A stretch of DNA of 60,301 nt from an uncultured bacterium (GTDB taxonomy: Bacteria > Elusimicrobiota > Elusimicrobia > Elusimicrobiales > Elusimicrobiaceae): the NCBI GenBank assembly GCA_949291545.1, contig CASEWB010000003.1:1-60301 (forward strand), read 5' to 3'. The translations under genes and the position numbers were made by a program. A model generated the notes under the pieces. It was not told where the DNA came from. It was given only the letters and a program-made list of their open reading frames with translations, and ran no database searches. Positions 32,734 through 41,929 of this stretch are shown here, one piece after another; positions within the stretch are counted from its first letter, which is position 1, and each line of letters starts with the position of its first letter.

Positions 32734-34269
32734 CTACTGTTTTTTAGGGTTGCTTTTCTTTGCGGTTTCCGGATGGGGTGCTACATATGAACCCGGCCCC
32801 TGGAAAGAAATCAGGCAGGTAGTCCCTAAGTTCCCGAATATGTTTATCCTGCGGCCCCATTTTTGGGAAACCGTCACCAATTTCCATTCCTCGCAATTGG
32901 GCATAAATACAAACGCTCTTTCCTGCCGCGCCAAGGCGGCTTCCCGCTCGGGGGCAGGCAGCTGGGCCAGCTCCGTCACGCGGGCGTGTTGCCCATAGAC
33001 TTTGTTGGCATAAAATCCATACATTGCAGGCATTGCTTTAGGCGGGAACGCTTCCAACGCCACCACCATTATTTCTCGCCCCCGGAAAAAATCGCGGTAA
33101 AACTGGCTGGTTAAGCGGGCGGGCATAGCGGTTGGCTGCAGCAATATTTTGCGCTGCATATAATAACTGCTGCCTTCGGCCACTACGCATATCACCAACC
33201 CCAACAGCCAAAGATTGTTTTTCCGTATCCAAGGGGCAGTCAGCAACGCAACCAACAAAAACAAGGCGGGCAAAATAACAGTAAAATACCGCCCAATAAA
33301 CACAAAAAGCTTTACCGATACCACACCAGCGGCTAAAAACGTTGCCAACACCACTAAGCCCAACAACGCCGCTTCCCGCCCGAATAACACAGGGAGGCCT
33401 TGTTTTGCACGTTTTCTATGCACATATCCGGCGGCCAACACCCCCGCAAAAAATACCCCCATTCCCACCTTGGAAAAAACAAAAAACTTTGCAAAAGTGC
33501 GCCAGGTCTGGGCGGTAATATCCCGGTTGGCCCACCAGTTATCCCCCGTAAAACGGTGTTGCTGCAGCTGGGCGCCCAAATTAGGGAGGAGCCACGGCAA
33601 AAACAGCACCCCCACCACAAGCGGAACCAGCACAAACATTTTTAACGGGCGCTTATACCGCCACGCCTGAACAAACAACAAAATATAACAAATACCCACC
33701 AGCAACGCACCAAAGTAGTGGCTCCACGCCAGCACCAGCGTCAGCACGCCAAAAAGGGCCCACTGCCTAGGGGCGATGGCTTTGCGGTGCCACACCCGGC
33801 GGGACATATTTAAAAACAGAAACGTAACTGGAATAGAAAGCAACAAAACCCACGCATACGCCCGCGCCTGCTGGGAATACAGAATCATATATTGGTGGCA
33901 AGCCAAAAGCGCTACAAAAACCAACCGGGCCGTTTTGCCAAAACGCCGCGGAAACAAAAACCAGCCGCACGCCAAAGCCCCCACCCCAAACACGGCGCTG
34001 GGCAGACGCAGCCACATTTCCGGCCCATACGGTACGCAATGGTTATACAGCCACAATAGCACATTGTAAAGCGGCGGGTGTACGTCCGGCGCCAGCCAGT
34101 TTACCCATATCCACCCCAACGAAATAGACGGATCCGTCGTAACAGCCGTAAACAGTTCGTCGTATTCAAACGACATAGAAAGCAACGTAAACCGGGCCAC
34201 AATCCCTGCGGCTATGGCCGCCCCAAGAATTCCTAGCAAAAGAGTGCGTATTGTTTTATTTTTAATCAT
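32734..34269 (-). CDS. GT-C fold membrane glycosyltransferase (PMT/ArnT-like, GT39/GT83)
   Basis: The 511-residue protein has about eleven hydrophobic segments. The first loop carries FEYDELFTA (acidic pair, about residues 35-43). A little later DVHPPLYNVLLWLY (about 62-75) marks PMT/ArnT-type glycosyltransferases that use polyprenyl-phosphate sugars. It may modify lipid A, glycan or exported proteins; pilin glycosylation is a possibility only. I use the ATG at 34269, behind AAAGGAAACT, rather than the TTG at 34290. Confidence 0.82.
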   Translation of the reverse strand: MIKNKTIRTLLLGILGAAIAAGIVARFTLLSMSFEYDELFTAVTTDPSISLGWIWVNWLAPDVHPPLYNVLLWLYNHCVPYGPEMWLRLPSAVFGVGALACGWFLFPRRFGKTARLVFVALLACHQYMILYSQQARAYAWVLLLSIPVTFLFLNMSRRVWHRKAIAPRQWALFGVLTLVLAWSHYFGALLVGICYILLFVQAWRYKRPLKMFVLVPLVVGVLFLPWLLPNLGAQLQQHRFTGDNWWANRDITAQTWRTFAKFFVFSKVGMGVFFAGVLAAGYVHRKRAKQGLPVLFGREAALLGLVVLATFLAAGVVSVKLFVFIGRYFTVILPALFLLVALLTAPWIRKNNLWLLGLVICVVAEGSSYYMQRKILLQPTAMPARLTSQFYRDFFRGREIMVVALEAFPPKAMPAMYGFYANKVYGQHARVTELAQLPAPEREAALARQERAFVFMPNCEEWKLVTVSQKWGRRINIFGNLGTTCLISFQGPGSYVAPHPETAKKSNPKKQ

Positions 34270-34341
34270 AGTTTCCTTTATCCCAAACAAACCTGCAAAT
34301 ATAGTTTAGAATTTAAACTTTTTAAAAGCAATCTGTCGTGT

Positions 34342-34378
34342 AAAAAACCGCCCCGGGGGTTTCCCCTGGGGCGGCGGT
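34342..34378 (-). terminator. lon terminator
   Basis: CCGCCCC and GGGGCGG arms with internal G/C pairing, then a T run on the minus strand. Confidence 0.8.
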
Positions 34379-34397
34379 AAACTTACAGCACATACGG

Positions 34398-36941
34398 TTA
34401 TCTGCGCTTAGTTGCTTTCTTAGCCTTGTTTTGGCGGCCCAAAACGGCTTTTTTAGCGGTTTTACCCGCTTTTTTAGCCTGTTTGGCGGGTTTTGCTTTG
34501 CGGACGGTTTTTACCGCTTTTTTGGTTTTATTTCCCGTATGCTTGGCGGATTTAGCCGCGGTGGATTTTTTATGCTTGGCCTTTTTATCCAATTTGGCGG
34601 CAAATTCGCTCCAGCCTTCCAGCGCCAAGGGCAGCACTTCGTCCATATGCTTGACGGGGATTAACGTCATTTCTTTGCGCACCCGTTCCGGCACTTCGGA
34701 GACGTCTTTTTCGTTGGTATGCGGGTAGAGAATGGTTTTTACCCCTTCGCGGTACGCAGCCAGGAATTTTTCCTTAATGCCGCCCACCGGCAGGACGCGG
34801 CCCGTAATGGTCACTTCGCCCGTCATAGCCAGGTGCTTTTTAACGGGCAGGCCCGTCAGCAGGCTGGTCAAGGCGGTGGTAATTACGCTGCCAGCAGAAG
34901 GGCCGTCCTTCGGAACAGCCCCTTCCGGGAAGTGGACGTGGAAGTCCGTCTTGTCGAAATCAATACCTTCGCCATAGCCGCGGCTGCGGGCATAGGTCAG
35001 GGCGGCGCGGACGGATTCCTTCATTACATTGCCCAACATACCCGTCAAAATCAGCTGGCCTTTGCCGGGCAGTTTGGTGGCTTCGATGGACAAGGTCTCC
35101 CCGCCCACGCTGGTCCAGGCCAAACCGGTAGCAATGCCTACGCCGTTTTCTTCGGTGGCAAAGTTAGAATACTTCGGCACGCCTAAAAATTCGTGCAGGT
35201 TTTCGCGCGTGACGGTCACTTTTTTGGCGCCTTCCACAATCATTTTGGACGCTTTGCGGCACAAGGAACCGATTTCGCGCTCCAAGTTGCGCACGCCCGC
35301 TTCGCGCACATAATCGCGCATCAACAGGGCTACTGCATCGTGGGTTACTTCCAGCTGGCCTTCTTTTAAGCCGTGGATTTTCATTTGTTTGGGCAGGAGG
35401 TATTTGTCCACGATGTCGTGCTTTTCGTACTCGGTATAGCCGTCAAAATCGATAATTTCCAAGCGGTCCCGCAGCGTGGTGGGAATGTTGGAAAGCGAGT
35501 TGGCCGTCGTAATAAACATCACTTTGGAAACGTCGTACGGCACGTCCAAAAAGTGGTCGGTAAATTCCTTGTTCTGCTCCGGGTCCAACAATTCCAGCAG
35601 GGCAGCCGCCGGGTCACCGCGCCAGTCCGAACCCATTTTGTCGATTTCGTCCAGCAAGAACACCGGGTTGGAGCTTTTGGCTTTGCTGATGCCCTGGATA
35701 ATGCGCCCCGGCATAGAGCCGATATACGTCCGGCGGTGGCCGCGGATTTCGCTCTCGTCACGCACGCCGCCTAGCGACATACGCACAAATTTCCGCCCGA
35801 TGGCCCGCGCGATGGATTTGGCTAAAGACGTTTTCCCCACGCCCGGCGCCCCCGCAAAGCACAGCACCGGCCCGCGCAAAGAATTGGTCAGCTTGCTGAC
35901 GGCCAGATATTCCAAAATGCGTTCTTTGGGTTTTTCCAGTCCAAAGTGGTCTTCGTCCAAAATGCGTTTGGCTTCTTTTAAGTCCAGCACGTCCTCGGTG
36001 GTTTTGTTCCACGGCATATTGACCAGCCAATCCAAATAGGTGCGCGACACCGTAGCTTCCGGCGAGAACGGAGCCATCTTGGCCAAGCGGTCTAATTCCT
36101 TTTCGGCCGCTTCTTTGGCGTGCGGCGGCAGGCCGTTCTTTTTGATTTTAGCCCGCAGCGAATCGAGCTCTTTTTGGAAGTCGTCCTTTTGGCTCAGCTC
36201 CTTTTGAATGGCCTTCATTTGCTCATTCAAATAGTATTCTTTTTGGTTCTTTTCAATCTGCGCGCGGACTTTGGAGTGGATTTTTTCTTCCAATCCCAAA
36301 ATTTCCACTTCGCTGGTGATTAACTTCAAGATTTTTTCCAGCCGGTCCTTAATATGAACCGCTTCCAAAATTTCCTGGCGCTGGGCCGCTTTTACGAGCA
36401 TATTGGAAGCCACCGTGTCGGCCAGTTTGGACGGATCGTTAATCTGCCGCAGGAAAGAAACCCCCTCCACCGCAATCCGGTGCGATACGCGGGCATAATG
36501 GTCAAACTCGTCGAGCACTTTGCGCATCAGCGCCTGCACGACGGGAGAGTCGTCTTCTTCTTCCTCGATATATTCCACCGTGGCAAACCACGAGCCGGCA
36601 ATATCGTTCATTTCCAGCTTGGTTACGCGCGCACGAGCCAGCCCCTGCAAGAAAATTTTCATAGAGCCATCGGGCATTTTTAAATTCTGGGTGATTTGCG
36701 CAATCACGCCAAAGTGGTAAATATCGGAAACTTTGGGATCCTCAATTTCCGCATTTTTTTGCGAAACCGCCAAAATATACTTTTCCGGCGTATTGAGGGC
36801 TAATTCCACCGCGGCGATGGATTTTTCGCGGTCTACCGAGAGCGGAAGCGACATCCCCGGGAACATCACCACGTCCCGAATGGCAACTGCCGGCACAACC
36901 GTCGGTAAGGAAAGCGTAGTCTTTTTGATTTCTTCTGTCAT
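34398..36941 (-). CDS. lon: ATP-dependent protease Lon with a 65-residue basic tail
   Basis: The 847-residue protein has the Lon N-terminal substrate domain (about 1-215), then an AAA+ module with Walker [10 protein letters not shown] (about 364-372). The proteolytic domain has the Ser-Lys dyad in KDGPSAGS (about 681) and [10 protein letters not shown] (about 722). Lon degrades misfolded and regulatory proteins. The tail (about 783-847) is lysine/alanine-rich with roughly 28 Lys or Arg in 65 residues and one acidic residue, like bacterial histone-H1-type proteins, and is not part of ordinary Lon. The ATG at 36941 follows AGGGGGGAA. It lies downstream of clpP. Confidence 0.96.
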   Translation of the reverse strand: MTEEIKKTTLSLPTVVPAVAIRDVVMFPGMSLPLSVDREKSIAAVELALNTPEKYILAVSQKNAEIEDPKVSDIYHFGVIAQITQNLKMPDGSMKIFLQGLARARVTKLEMNDIAGSWFATVEYIEEEEDDSPVVQALMRKVLDEFDHYARVSHRIAVEGVSFLRQINDPSKLADTVASNMLVKAAQRQEILEAVHIKDRLEKILKLITSEVEILGLEEKIHSKVRAQIEKNQKEYYLNEQMKAIQKELSQKDDFQKELDSLRAKIKKNGLPPHAKEAAEKELDRLAKMAPFSPEATVSRTYLDWLVNMPWNKTTEDVLDLKEAKRILDEDHFGLEKPKERILEYLAVSKLTNSLRGPVLCFAGAPGVGKTSLAKSIARAIGRKFVRMSLGGVRDESEIRGHRRTYIGSMPGRIIQGISKAKSSNPVFLLDEIDKMGSDWRGDPAAALLELLDPEQNKEFTDHFLDVPYDVSKVMFITTANSLSNIPTTLRDRLEIIDFDGYTEYEKHDIVDKYLLPKQMKIHGLKEGQLEVTHDAVALLMRDYVREAGVRNLEREIGSLCRKASKMIVEGAKKVTVTRENLHEFLGVPKYSNFATEENGVGIATGLAWTSVGGETLSIEATKLPGKGQLILTGMLGNVMKESVRAALTYARSRGYGEGIDFDKTDFHVHFPEGAVPKDGPSAGSVITTALTSLLTGLPVKKHLAMTGEVTITGRVLPVGGIKEKFLAAYREGVKTILYPHTNEKDVSEVPERVRKEMTLIPVKHMDEVLPLALEGWSEFAAKLDKKAKHKKSTAAKSAKHTGNKTKKAVKTVRKAKPAKQAKKAGKTAKKAVLGRQNKAKKATKRR

Positions 36942-37034
36942 ATATTCCCCCCTAATACTGGGTAAATCCTTTGGAAGAAGCCGCTTGCACACAAAACGGC
37001 GGCCTCTGTTTGATAAATTGTAGCAAATTGTTTT

Positions 37035-37069
37035 AAAACTAGCAACTGTTTTGCAAGTCTGCTAGTTTT
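37035..37069. repeat. 10-bp inverted repeat upstream of lon
   Basis: AAAACTAGCA (37035-37044) and TGCTAGTTTT (37060-37069) lie between clpP and lon, about 94 bp before the lon start. It may be a regulatory site or a second weak terminator. Confidence 0.5.
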
Positions 37070-37189
37070 GAGGAATTTCCCCTCAAGTGCCGCCGCTCCG
37101 GCAGGGGATACACAAACGGGTACGCCGGGAGCAAAATTTGTAGAGCTTTGCGCTGCGGCATTTAGCTTTTTGGGTTGGCCTTTCCCCGC

Positions 37190-37220
37190 AAAAAAGGAAC
37201 GGGCGCGGGGTCCGTTCCTG
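37190..37220 (-). terminator. clpP terminator
   Basis: AGGAACGG pairs with CCGTTCCT on the minus strand, followed by T6, about 20 bp after the clpP stop. It separates clpP from lon transcription. Confidence 0.75.
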
Positions 37221-37241
37221 TTAAATTTCGACGATCACCCG

Positions 37242-37838
37242 TTATTTTTTAAGCGGGAGCACTTCGTCAATCAAGCCGTATTCTTTGGCTTCCTGCGCCG
37301 ACATATAATAGTTGCGTTCGCTGTCGCGGCGGATTTTTTCTTTATCCTGGCCGGTATGTTTGGCCAAAATATCCAACAAGTGTTCCTTATTGTCGCGCAG
37401 TTCCTTGGATTCAATTTCAATATCCGTCACCTGCCCGGAAATGCCGCCGCCCCAAATTAAGGGCTGGTGAATCATAATGCGCGCATGGGGCAACGCGTAG
37501 CGTTTGCCTTTGGACCCGGCCGCCAAAAGCACCGCGCCAAAGCTCATCGCCTGGCCCATACAAATCGTGGTGATGGGTGCCTTGATAAACTGCATTGTAT
37601 CGTAGATAGCTAAGCCGGCCGTCACCAAGCCGCCGGGCGAGTTGATGTAGAGGTTGATTTCCCGGCTGGAATCGTCCGCGTCCAAATACAAAAGCTGGGC
37701 AATAATCATATTCGCGCTGGCGGTATCCACTTCGCCTTCGCGGCCGCCTACAAAGATAATGCGGTCTTTAAGCAAGCGGGAAAAAATGTCGTAACCGACG
37801 TTCTTTTCAATAATAGTAGGTATAATCATATCTAACAT
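37242..37838 (-). CDS. clpP: ATP-dependent Clp protease proteolytic subunit
   Basis: The 198-residue serine protease has the catalytic triad in [14 protein letters not shown] (Ser about 101), RIMIHQPL (His about 126) and the DSERNYYM block (Asp about 175). INSPGG is present at about 66-71. It forms a 14-mer that degrades proteins unfolded by ClpX or ClpA. No clpX lies next to it. Its neighbour is lon, though a terminator lies between them. Confidence 0.96.
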   Translation of the reverse strand: MLDMIIPTIIEKNVGYDIFSRLLKDRIIFVGGREGEVDTASANMIIAQLLYLDADDSSREINLYINSPGGLVTAGLAIYDTMQFIKAPITTICMGQAMSFGAVLLAAGSKGKRYALPHARIMIHQPLIWGGGISGQVTDIEIESKELRDNKEHLLDILAKHTGQDKEKIRRDSERNYYMSAQEAKEYGLIDEVLPLKK

Positions 37839-37904
37839 TGTAGTATATTTTGGCGCATTGGATATGCCGGGGCCTATAAAAAAGTGGGCCTTTTTTCTCC
37901 GTAA

Positions 37905-37950
37905 AATAGGTCCAATGGCCCTGTTTTTTAACCATGAGATGTATTATGAT
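37905..37950 (+). promoter_or_regulatory. Shared AGGCCC-type promoter element, copy 1
   Basis: ATAGGTCCAATGGCCCTG (37906-37923) lies directly before the -35 position, and TATGAT at 37945-37950 is the -10. From the end of GGCCC to the -10 there are exactly 23 nt, as in the other two copies. The ATG of the downstream gene is 43 nt beyond the -10. Confidence 0.5.
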
Positions 37951-37993
37951 AAAAAAAGAAGGAAACACACAGAAGTCTTTATCGGGAGGATTT

Positions 37994-38515
37994 ATGAAGA
38001 TACATAAATTGTTAGTTTTACTGACGGCTATGGCGCTATCTACGACCGTTTTTGCGGGAAATTCGTCCAGCAACAGCGCGATGATTAAAGAGTCCGTTTC
38101 GGCCGCCGCGGAAGCCGTACAGGATGAAGAGGTGAGTGAGGAAGTCCTTCAAAACACGATCGACGCTATTTTAGCAGGGCTTCTGCAGCTGGATGAAGAT
38201 AACGAAAGACAAGAACTGACCGAAAACGACAAAGCCATCTTGAATTTAATGGAACAAAAAATTCCGGCCATTTTGAACAAGATTCAAACGACGTCCGATG
38301 AAGTGGCGGAAGAACTGGACCCGGTGTTGAAGGAGTTGACGACGCTTGTGCTGAAAAACCAGACGCTTTTCTCGGAAAAACAGATAGACTTCGAATCCGC
38401 CAAAGGCATGCTGTTCCTGACCACCGTCAATAATGCGGACATTAAAGATTTGATTTCGGACCGGGTATCCCAAATTCTGGCAGTTGAACTGTTGCTGACC
38501 ATTGTTGGCCAGTAA
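37994..38515 (+). CDS. Small exported protein (zinc-ribbon neighbourhood, gene 1)
   Basis: The 173-residue protein has a signal peptide (MKIHKLLVLLTAMALSTTVFA) followed by a Ser/Asn segment. The rest is an acidic, predicted helical body rich in Glu, Leu and Asp. It has no cysteines after the signal peptide and no recognised family. GGGAGGA gives a strong ribosome-binding site at 37984-37990, which fixes the start at 37994. Its promoter element is shared with the next two genes, so the three are probably co-regulated rather than one operon, since each ends in its own terminator. Confidence 0.7.
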   Translation: MKIHKLLVLLTAMALSTTVFAGNSSSNSAMIKESVSAAAEAVQDEEVSEEVLQNTIDAILAGLLQLDEDNERQELTENDKAILNLMEQKIPAILNKIQTTSDEVAEELDPVLKELTTLVLKNQTLFSEKQIDFESAKGMLFLTTVNNADIKDLISDRVSQILAVELLLTIVGQ

Positions 38516-38533
38516 GCTATAAAGTGTTTTTTC

Positions 38534-38567
38534 AAAGGGCCCAGGCAAAACCTGGGTCCTTTTTTTG
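38534..38567 (+). terminator. Terminator of exported gene 1
   Basis: AGGGCCCAGG/CCTGGGTCCT around CAAAA, then T7. Confidence 0.85.
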
Positions 38568-38573
38568 TGTACG

Positions 38574-38619
38574 GATAGGCCCAAAGGCCCTTTACTCGGC
38601 ATAGGAAAACTTATACAGT
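38574..38619 (+). promoter_or_regulatory. Shared AGGCCC-type promoter element, copy 2
   Basis: ATAGGCCCAAAGGCCCTTT (38575-38593) with the repeated unit AGGCCC at an 8-bp period. -10 TACAGT is at 38614-38619, with 23 nt between the GGCCC end and the -10. Confidence 0.55.
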
Positions 38620-38668
38620 ATGGGTAAGAAGCCGTAACAAACAAAAGCTGTCATATTAAGGAGATACC

Positions 38669-39565
38669 ATGAAAAACCACAGATGGGTTGTAGCTGCACT
38701 TGCCGCATTAGTCGTATCCATGCCCGTATTTGCCCAATCGGCAAATAGTTTGCAGGGCAAGCAGTTTTCCAAAAAGCAACTGTCCGAAATGGACCGCAAG
38801 CTGGTCCGCTCGGTAAAAGCCGCACGCGAAAAAGCCCCCAAATGCATTTGGTGCGGGCGGGTGATTACGGAAGAAAACCAGTATACCAAATGCCCGCAAG
38901 ACCCCGACGTGCTCTGCTGCCCGGGCAAACAAACCGCTGCCCCGGCCGCTACCTGCGTGCGCTGTGGGGAAACCTACCACCGCGGCCAACACTGCAAAGC
39001 CGCCGATTACAACGCTTTGTGCACCACCCAAGCGGAAGAAAAGCAACCGTCTTCTTCCGGCCGCGTAGACAATCCGTTTTTTAAAGGCGGCGACCCGCAC
39101 AACGACGCCAATTACGAAAAATGCTGCACCTGCGGGGAACCGATTACCGACGAACGCCTCTATCGTCACTGCCCGCAGGACCCGGATATTATGTGCCTGC
39201 CCGCGCCGAAAGCGGCCCAACCGGCCAAACCCGCCAAATGCCGCACCTGCGGGGAACCGGTTGCCGAAGGTTCCTATCGCCGCTGCCCGCAGGACCCGGA
39301 TGTAATGTGCCTGCCCGCGCCGAAAGACGCGTCCAAAAATCATACCTGCTACCGCTGCGGTAAAAGTTTCCGCCCCGGCCAGCACTGCTCCGCGGCCGAT
39401 TACAATGCTTTCTGCGCCAAAGACGCCGAACAGGAAAAAGCGTTAGAAAAAGTGGAACAACAACGCCGGGAACAAGCCGCCAAAGATTCCGTCTGCCCCA
39501 AATGCGGCGAAAAATACTCTATTGACGAAATCTACCACGGCGTCCCCCACACCTGCCATAAATAG
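38669..39565 (+). CDS. Exported Cys-rich protein with six zinc-ribbon-like modules
   Basis: The 298-residue protein has a signal peptide ending VFA and then six modules. Type A (CxxCG, about 13 residues, CPQDPD, then C) occurs near residues 59, 152 and 191. Type B (CxRCG, then GQHCxAADYNAxC) occurs near 96 and 228. A C-terminal CPKCGEKY with TCHK lies near 272. CxxC pairs suggest metal binding, but in an oxidising periplasm disulfides are also possible. The A modules are near-identical in DNA, so they arose by recent internal duplication. It has no known homologous function. AAGGAGATACC precedes the ATG. Confidence 0.75.
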   Translation: MKNHRWVVAALAALVVSMPVFAQSANSLQGKQFSKKQLSEMDRKLVRSVKAAREKAPKCIWCGRVITEENQYTKCPQDPDVLCCPGKQTAAPAATCVRCGETYHRGQHCKAADYNALCTTQAEEKQPSSSGRVDNPFFKGGDPHNDANYEKCCTCGEPITDERLYRHCPQDPDIMCLPAPKAAQPAKPAKCRTCGEPVAEGSYRRCPQDPDVMCLPAPKDASKNHTCYRCGKSFRPGQHCSAADYNAFCAKDAEQEKALEKVEQQRREQAAKDSVCPKCGEKYSIDEIYHGVPHTCHK

Positions 39566-39583
39566 CAGCCGGGAACGGTTTTA

Positions 39584-39615
39584 AAAAGGCCTATTTTCAA
39601 AATAGGCCTTTTTTT
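39584..39615 (+). terminator. Terminator of the zinc-ribbon-like gene
   Basis: AAAAAGGCCTATTTT and its complement, ending in T7. Confidence 0.85.
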
Positions 39616-39621
39616 GCCATA

Positions 39622-39668
39622 ATATAGGCCCAAAGGCCCTTTGCAAGAGGCTTTAATTTGGCTACACT
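39622..39668 (+). promoter_or_regulatory. Shared AGGCCC-type promoter element, copy 3
   Basis: ATAGGCCCAAAGGCCCTTT (39624-39642), identical over 19 bp to copy 2. -10 TACACT is at 39663-39668, with the same 23-nt distance. Confidence 0.55.
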
Positions 39669-39712
39669 AAAAATAAGAGATGGTGCAAAGCAGACAGTTT
39701 TACGGAGGAATA

Positions 39713-40396
39713 ATGAAAATATTTTCTAAAACATTAATGATTTTAACTGCTGTGGTATTTGCCGCGCCGGCATTTGCGCAAATATCCAAAGCGGACTCCA
39801 ATTTGCCTTGGAGCTGGAGCAGCCAAGCGGACGCAAGAGCCACCCGCTCTATTATCAAAGCCGCCAAAACCTCGCACGAAAAGCACGACGAAGCCTTGCG
39901 CTGTAAAGCCGAAGAACTGCTGCAACAAGACAGAGATGCCCACAACGGCTACGCCCAACACGATTTGGACTATTACTACAACTTGCTGAAAGGTTCCGCT
40001 CAGCCGGCTGCCGCCCAACAAGCCACCCCGAAAGACCCGGCCTTGCTCCAAGTAGCCGAAGCTATGTTGCAATATGATAGAGACACCCACAACGGCTACG
40101 CTCAACACGATTTGGACTATTACTACAACTTGCTGGAAACCCAAATCTTTACGGAAACCAAAGCCCAACCGAAAAACGCCCGCTCCGCCGAATATTGCAT
40201 TTATTGCGGGGAAGAAATCACCTCGGACTATCAAAAATGCCCGGCGCAGGAAGCTGCCCCCTGCCGCGCCACCTGCCCCGACTGCGGGAAAGATTTGCGC
40301 GATACCAAAAACTTGATAAACGGCGAGCACCGCTGCCGATTTAAAACACGCATCATCCCGGTAGCCCCGAAAGTGACCGAAAAATCTGGAAAATAA
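39713..40396 (+). CDS. Exported protein with a tandem repeat and Cys modules
   Basis: The 227-residue protein has a signal peptide (MKIFSKTLMILTAVVFAAPAFA). A repeated unit near residues 72-92 and 120-140 reads QxDRDxHNGYAQHDLDYYYN, separated by a Gln/Ala linker. A C-terminal part has two CxxC(G) modules (YCIYCGEE and TCPDCGKD) plus further Cys/His, like the neighbouring protein. The repeat is rich in Asp, His and Tyr, which could bind metal. ACGGAGGAATA precedes the ATG. It is unknown to me as a family. Confidence 0.7.
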   Translation: MKIFSKTLMILTAVVFAAPAFAQISKADSNLPWSWSSQADARATRSIIKAAKTSHEKHDEALRCKAEELLQQDRDAHNGYAQHDLDYYYNLLKGSAQPAAAQQATPKDPALLQVAEAMLQYDRDTHNGYAQHDLDYYYNLLETQIFTETKAQPKNARSAEYCIYCGEEITSDYQKCPAQEAAPCRATCPDCGKDLRDTKNLINGEHRCRFKTRIIPVAPKVTEKSGK

Positions 40397-40402
40397 AATT
40401 CA

Positions 40403-40427
40403 CCCCGCCAACCCGGCGGGGTTTTTT
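40403..40427 (+). terminator. Terminator
   Basis: CCCCGCC/GGCGGGG stem followed by T6. Confidence 0.85.
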
Positions 40428-40539
40428 ATGCCCTAAAAATCCCAGCAAAAAATCCGCCCGTTTCATATAAAAAAATGTACAATAAGAGTTTGTTGGCTGC
40501 TATGTACCCGAATTTATGCGCCAGCCACAAGAGGGAACC

Positions 40540-41889
40540 ATGATTCAAAGAAACGCTGAAGAAAAAGAAAAAATTAAAGAGATTTTAGCCTCGGCCGAAC
40601 GCAATAATATTCAAATTATAAAACTTTGGTTTGTTGATATTTTAGGCAATTTAAAATCCCTCTCGCTTTCCTACCGGGAATTTGAATACGCCATGAATGA
40701 AGGAATGGGTTTTGACGGTTCCTCCGTGGAAGGCTTTGCCCGCTTGTATGAATCGGACTTGGTGGCCCTGCCGGATTTGGACACTTTCCAAATGTTCCCG
40801 CCGGAATTTACCGGCGCGCCCATCGCCCGCTTTTTTTGCGACATTAAAACCACCGACGGCAAACAATTTGAAGGGGACCCGCGCTATATCTTAAAAAAGA
40901 ATTTAGCCGAAATGAAAAAAGCCGGTTTTGACCAATTTATGGTCGGCCCGGAACTGGAATACTTTTATTTTAAAGACAACAAACACCCCGAAACGCTGGA
41001 CTGTGGCGGCTATTTTGACACCATTCCGCTGGACTCTTCCTACGCGGTGCGCCGCCAAACCATGCAAATGCTGGAAAAATTGGGTATTCATGTGGAATAC
41101 TCCCACCACGAGGTGGCCCCCTCCCAGCACGAAATTGACCTGCGCTATGACGAAGCTATGAAGATGGCCGACCAAGTAATCACCTACCGCACCGTCGTCA
41201 AACAAGTGGCCGCGGCCAACGGAATGTACGCCACCTTTATGCCAAAACCGATTGCCGGCATCAACGGGAGCGGTATGCATGTGCACCAGTCGCTGTTTGC
41301 CAACGGCTCCAACGCGTTTTTTGATGCGAAAGATCCGCTTTATTTGTCCGAAACGGCACGCCAGTATATTGCGGGTATTTTAGCCAATGTAAAAGAAATT
41401 TGTTCCGTAACCAACCAGTGGGTAAACTCGTATAAGCGCTTGGTTCCGGGCTACGAAGCCCCCGCCTATATTGCTTGGGGCCGCAAAAACCGCAGCACCT
41501 TGGTGCGCATTCCGCAAGCCAAGCAAGGCAAACCCAATGCCACCCGCATTGAATGCCGCTTCCCGGATCCGGCCTGCAACCCGTATTTAGCCTTTGCCAT
41601 TATGCTGGGCGCCGGTTTAGACGGCATTAAACGCAAACTGAAAGTGCCGGCCATCACGGAAGAAAATATCTTTCATATGACCCCGGAAGAACGCCAAAAA
41701 CGCGGAATAGACACCTTGCCGGCTTATTTGTATGAAGCCATCAACTATACGCGCCATTCCGAGCTAGTACGCAAAGTATTGGGCAACCATACGTTTGAAA
41801 AATTCATTGCCAATAAAGACATTGAATGGGATAATTACCGCACCCACGTTTCCAGCTACGAGCTGGAAAAATACCTTTCCGTGCTGTAA
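40540..41889 (+). CDS. glnA: Glutamine synthetase, type I
   Basis: The 449-residue enzyme makes glutamine from glutamate, ammonia and ATP. It has the DGSSVEGF active-site block (about residues 58-65), the NGSGMHVHQSLF metal/ATP region and RIECRFPDPACNPYLAFA. The length and apparent absence of the adenylylation Tyr loop near the C-terminus fit the GSI-alpha group, which is usually feedback-inhibited rather than adenylylated. GAGGGAACC precedes the chosen ATG at 40540. Confidence 0.95.
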   Translation: MIQRNAEEKEKIKEILASAERNNIQIIKLWFVDILGNLKSLSLSYREFEYAMNEGMGFDGSSVEGFARLYESDLVALPDLDTFQMFPPEFTGAPIARFFCDIKTTDGKQFEGDPRYILKKNLAEMKKAGFDQFMVGPELEYFYFKDNKHPETLDCGGYFDTIPLDSSYAVRRQTMQMLEKLGIHVEYSHHEVAPSQHEIDLRYDEAMKMADQVITYRTVVKQVAAANGMYATFMPKPIAGINGSGMHVHQSLFANGSNAFFDAKDPLYLSETARQYIAGILANVKEICSVTNQWVNSYKRLVPGYEAPAYIAWGRKNRSTLVRIPQAKQGKPNATRIECRFPDPACNPYLAFAIMLGAGLDGIKRKLKVPAITEENIFHMTPEERQKRGIDTLPAYLYEAINYTRHSELVRKVLGNHTFEKFIANKDIEWDNYRTHVSSYELEKYLSVL

Positions 41890-41899
41890 TCCCCCTATA

Positions 41900-41928
41900 C
41901 GCCCCCGGCCTTATACGCCGGGGGTATC
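41900..41928 (+). terminator. glnA terminator
   Basis: ACGCCCCCGGC/GCCGGGGGT-type hairpin after the glnA stop; the following T content is modest. Confidence 0.7.
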
Positions 41929-41929
41929 T

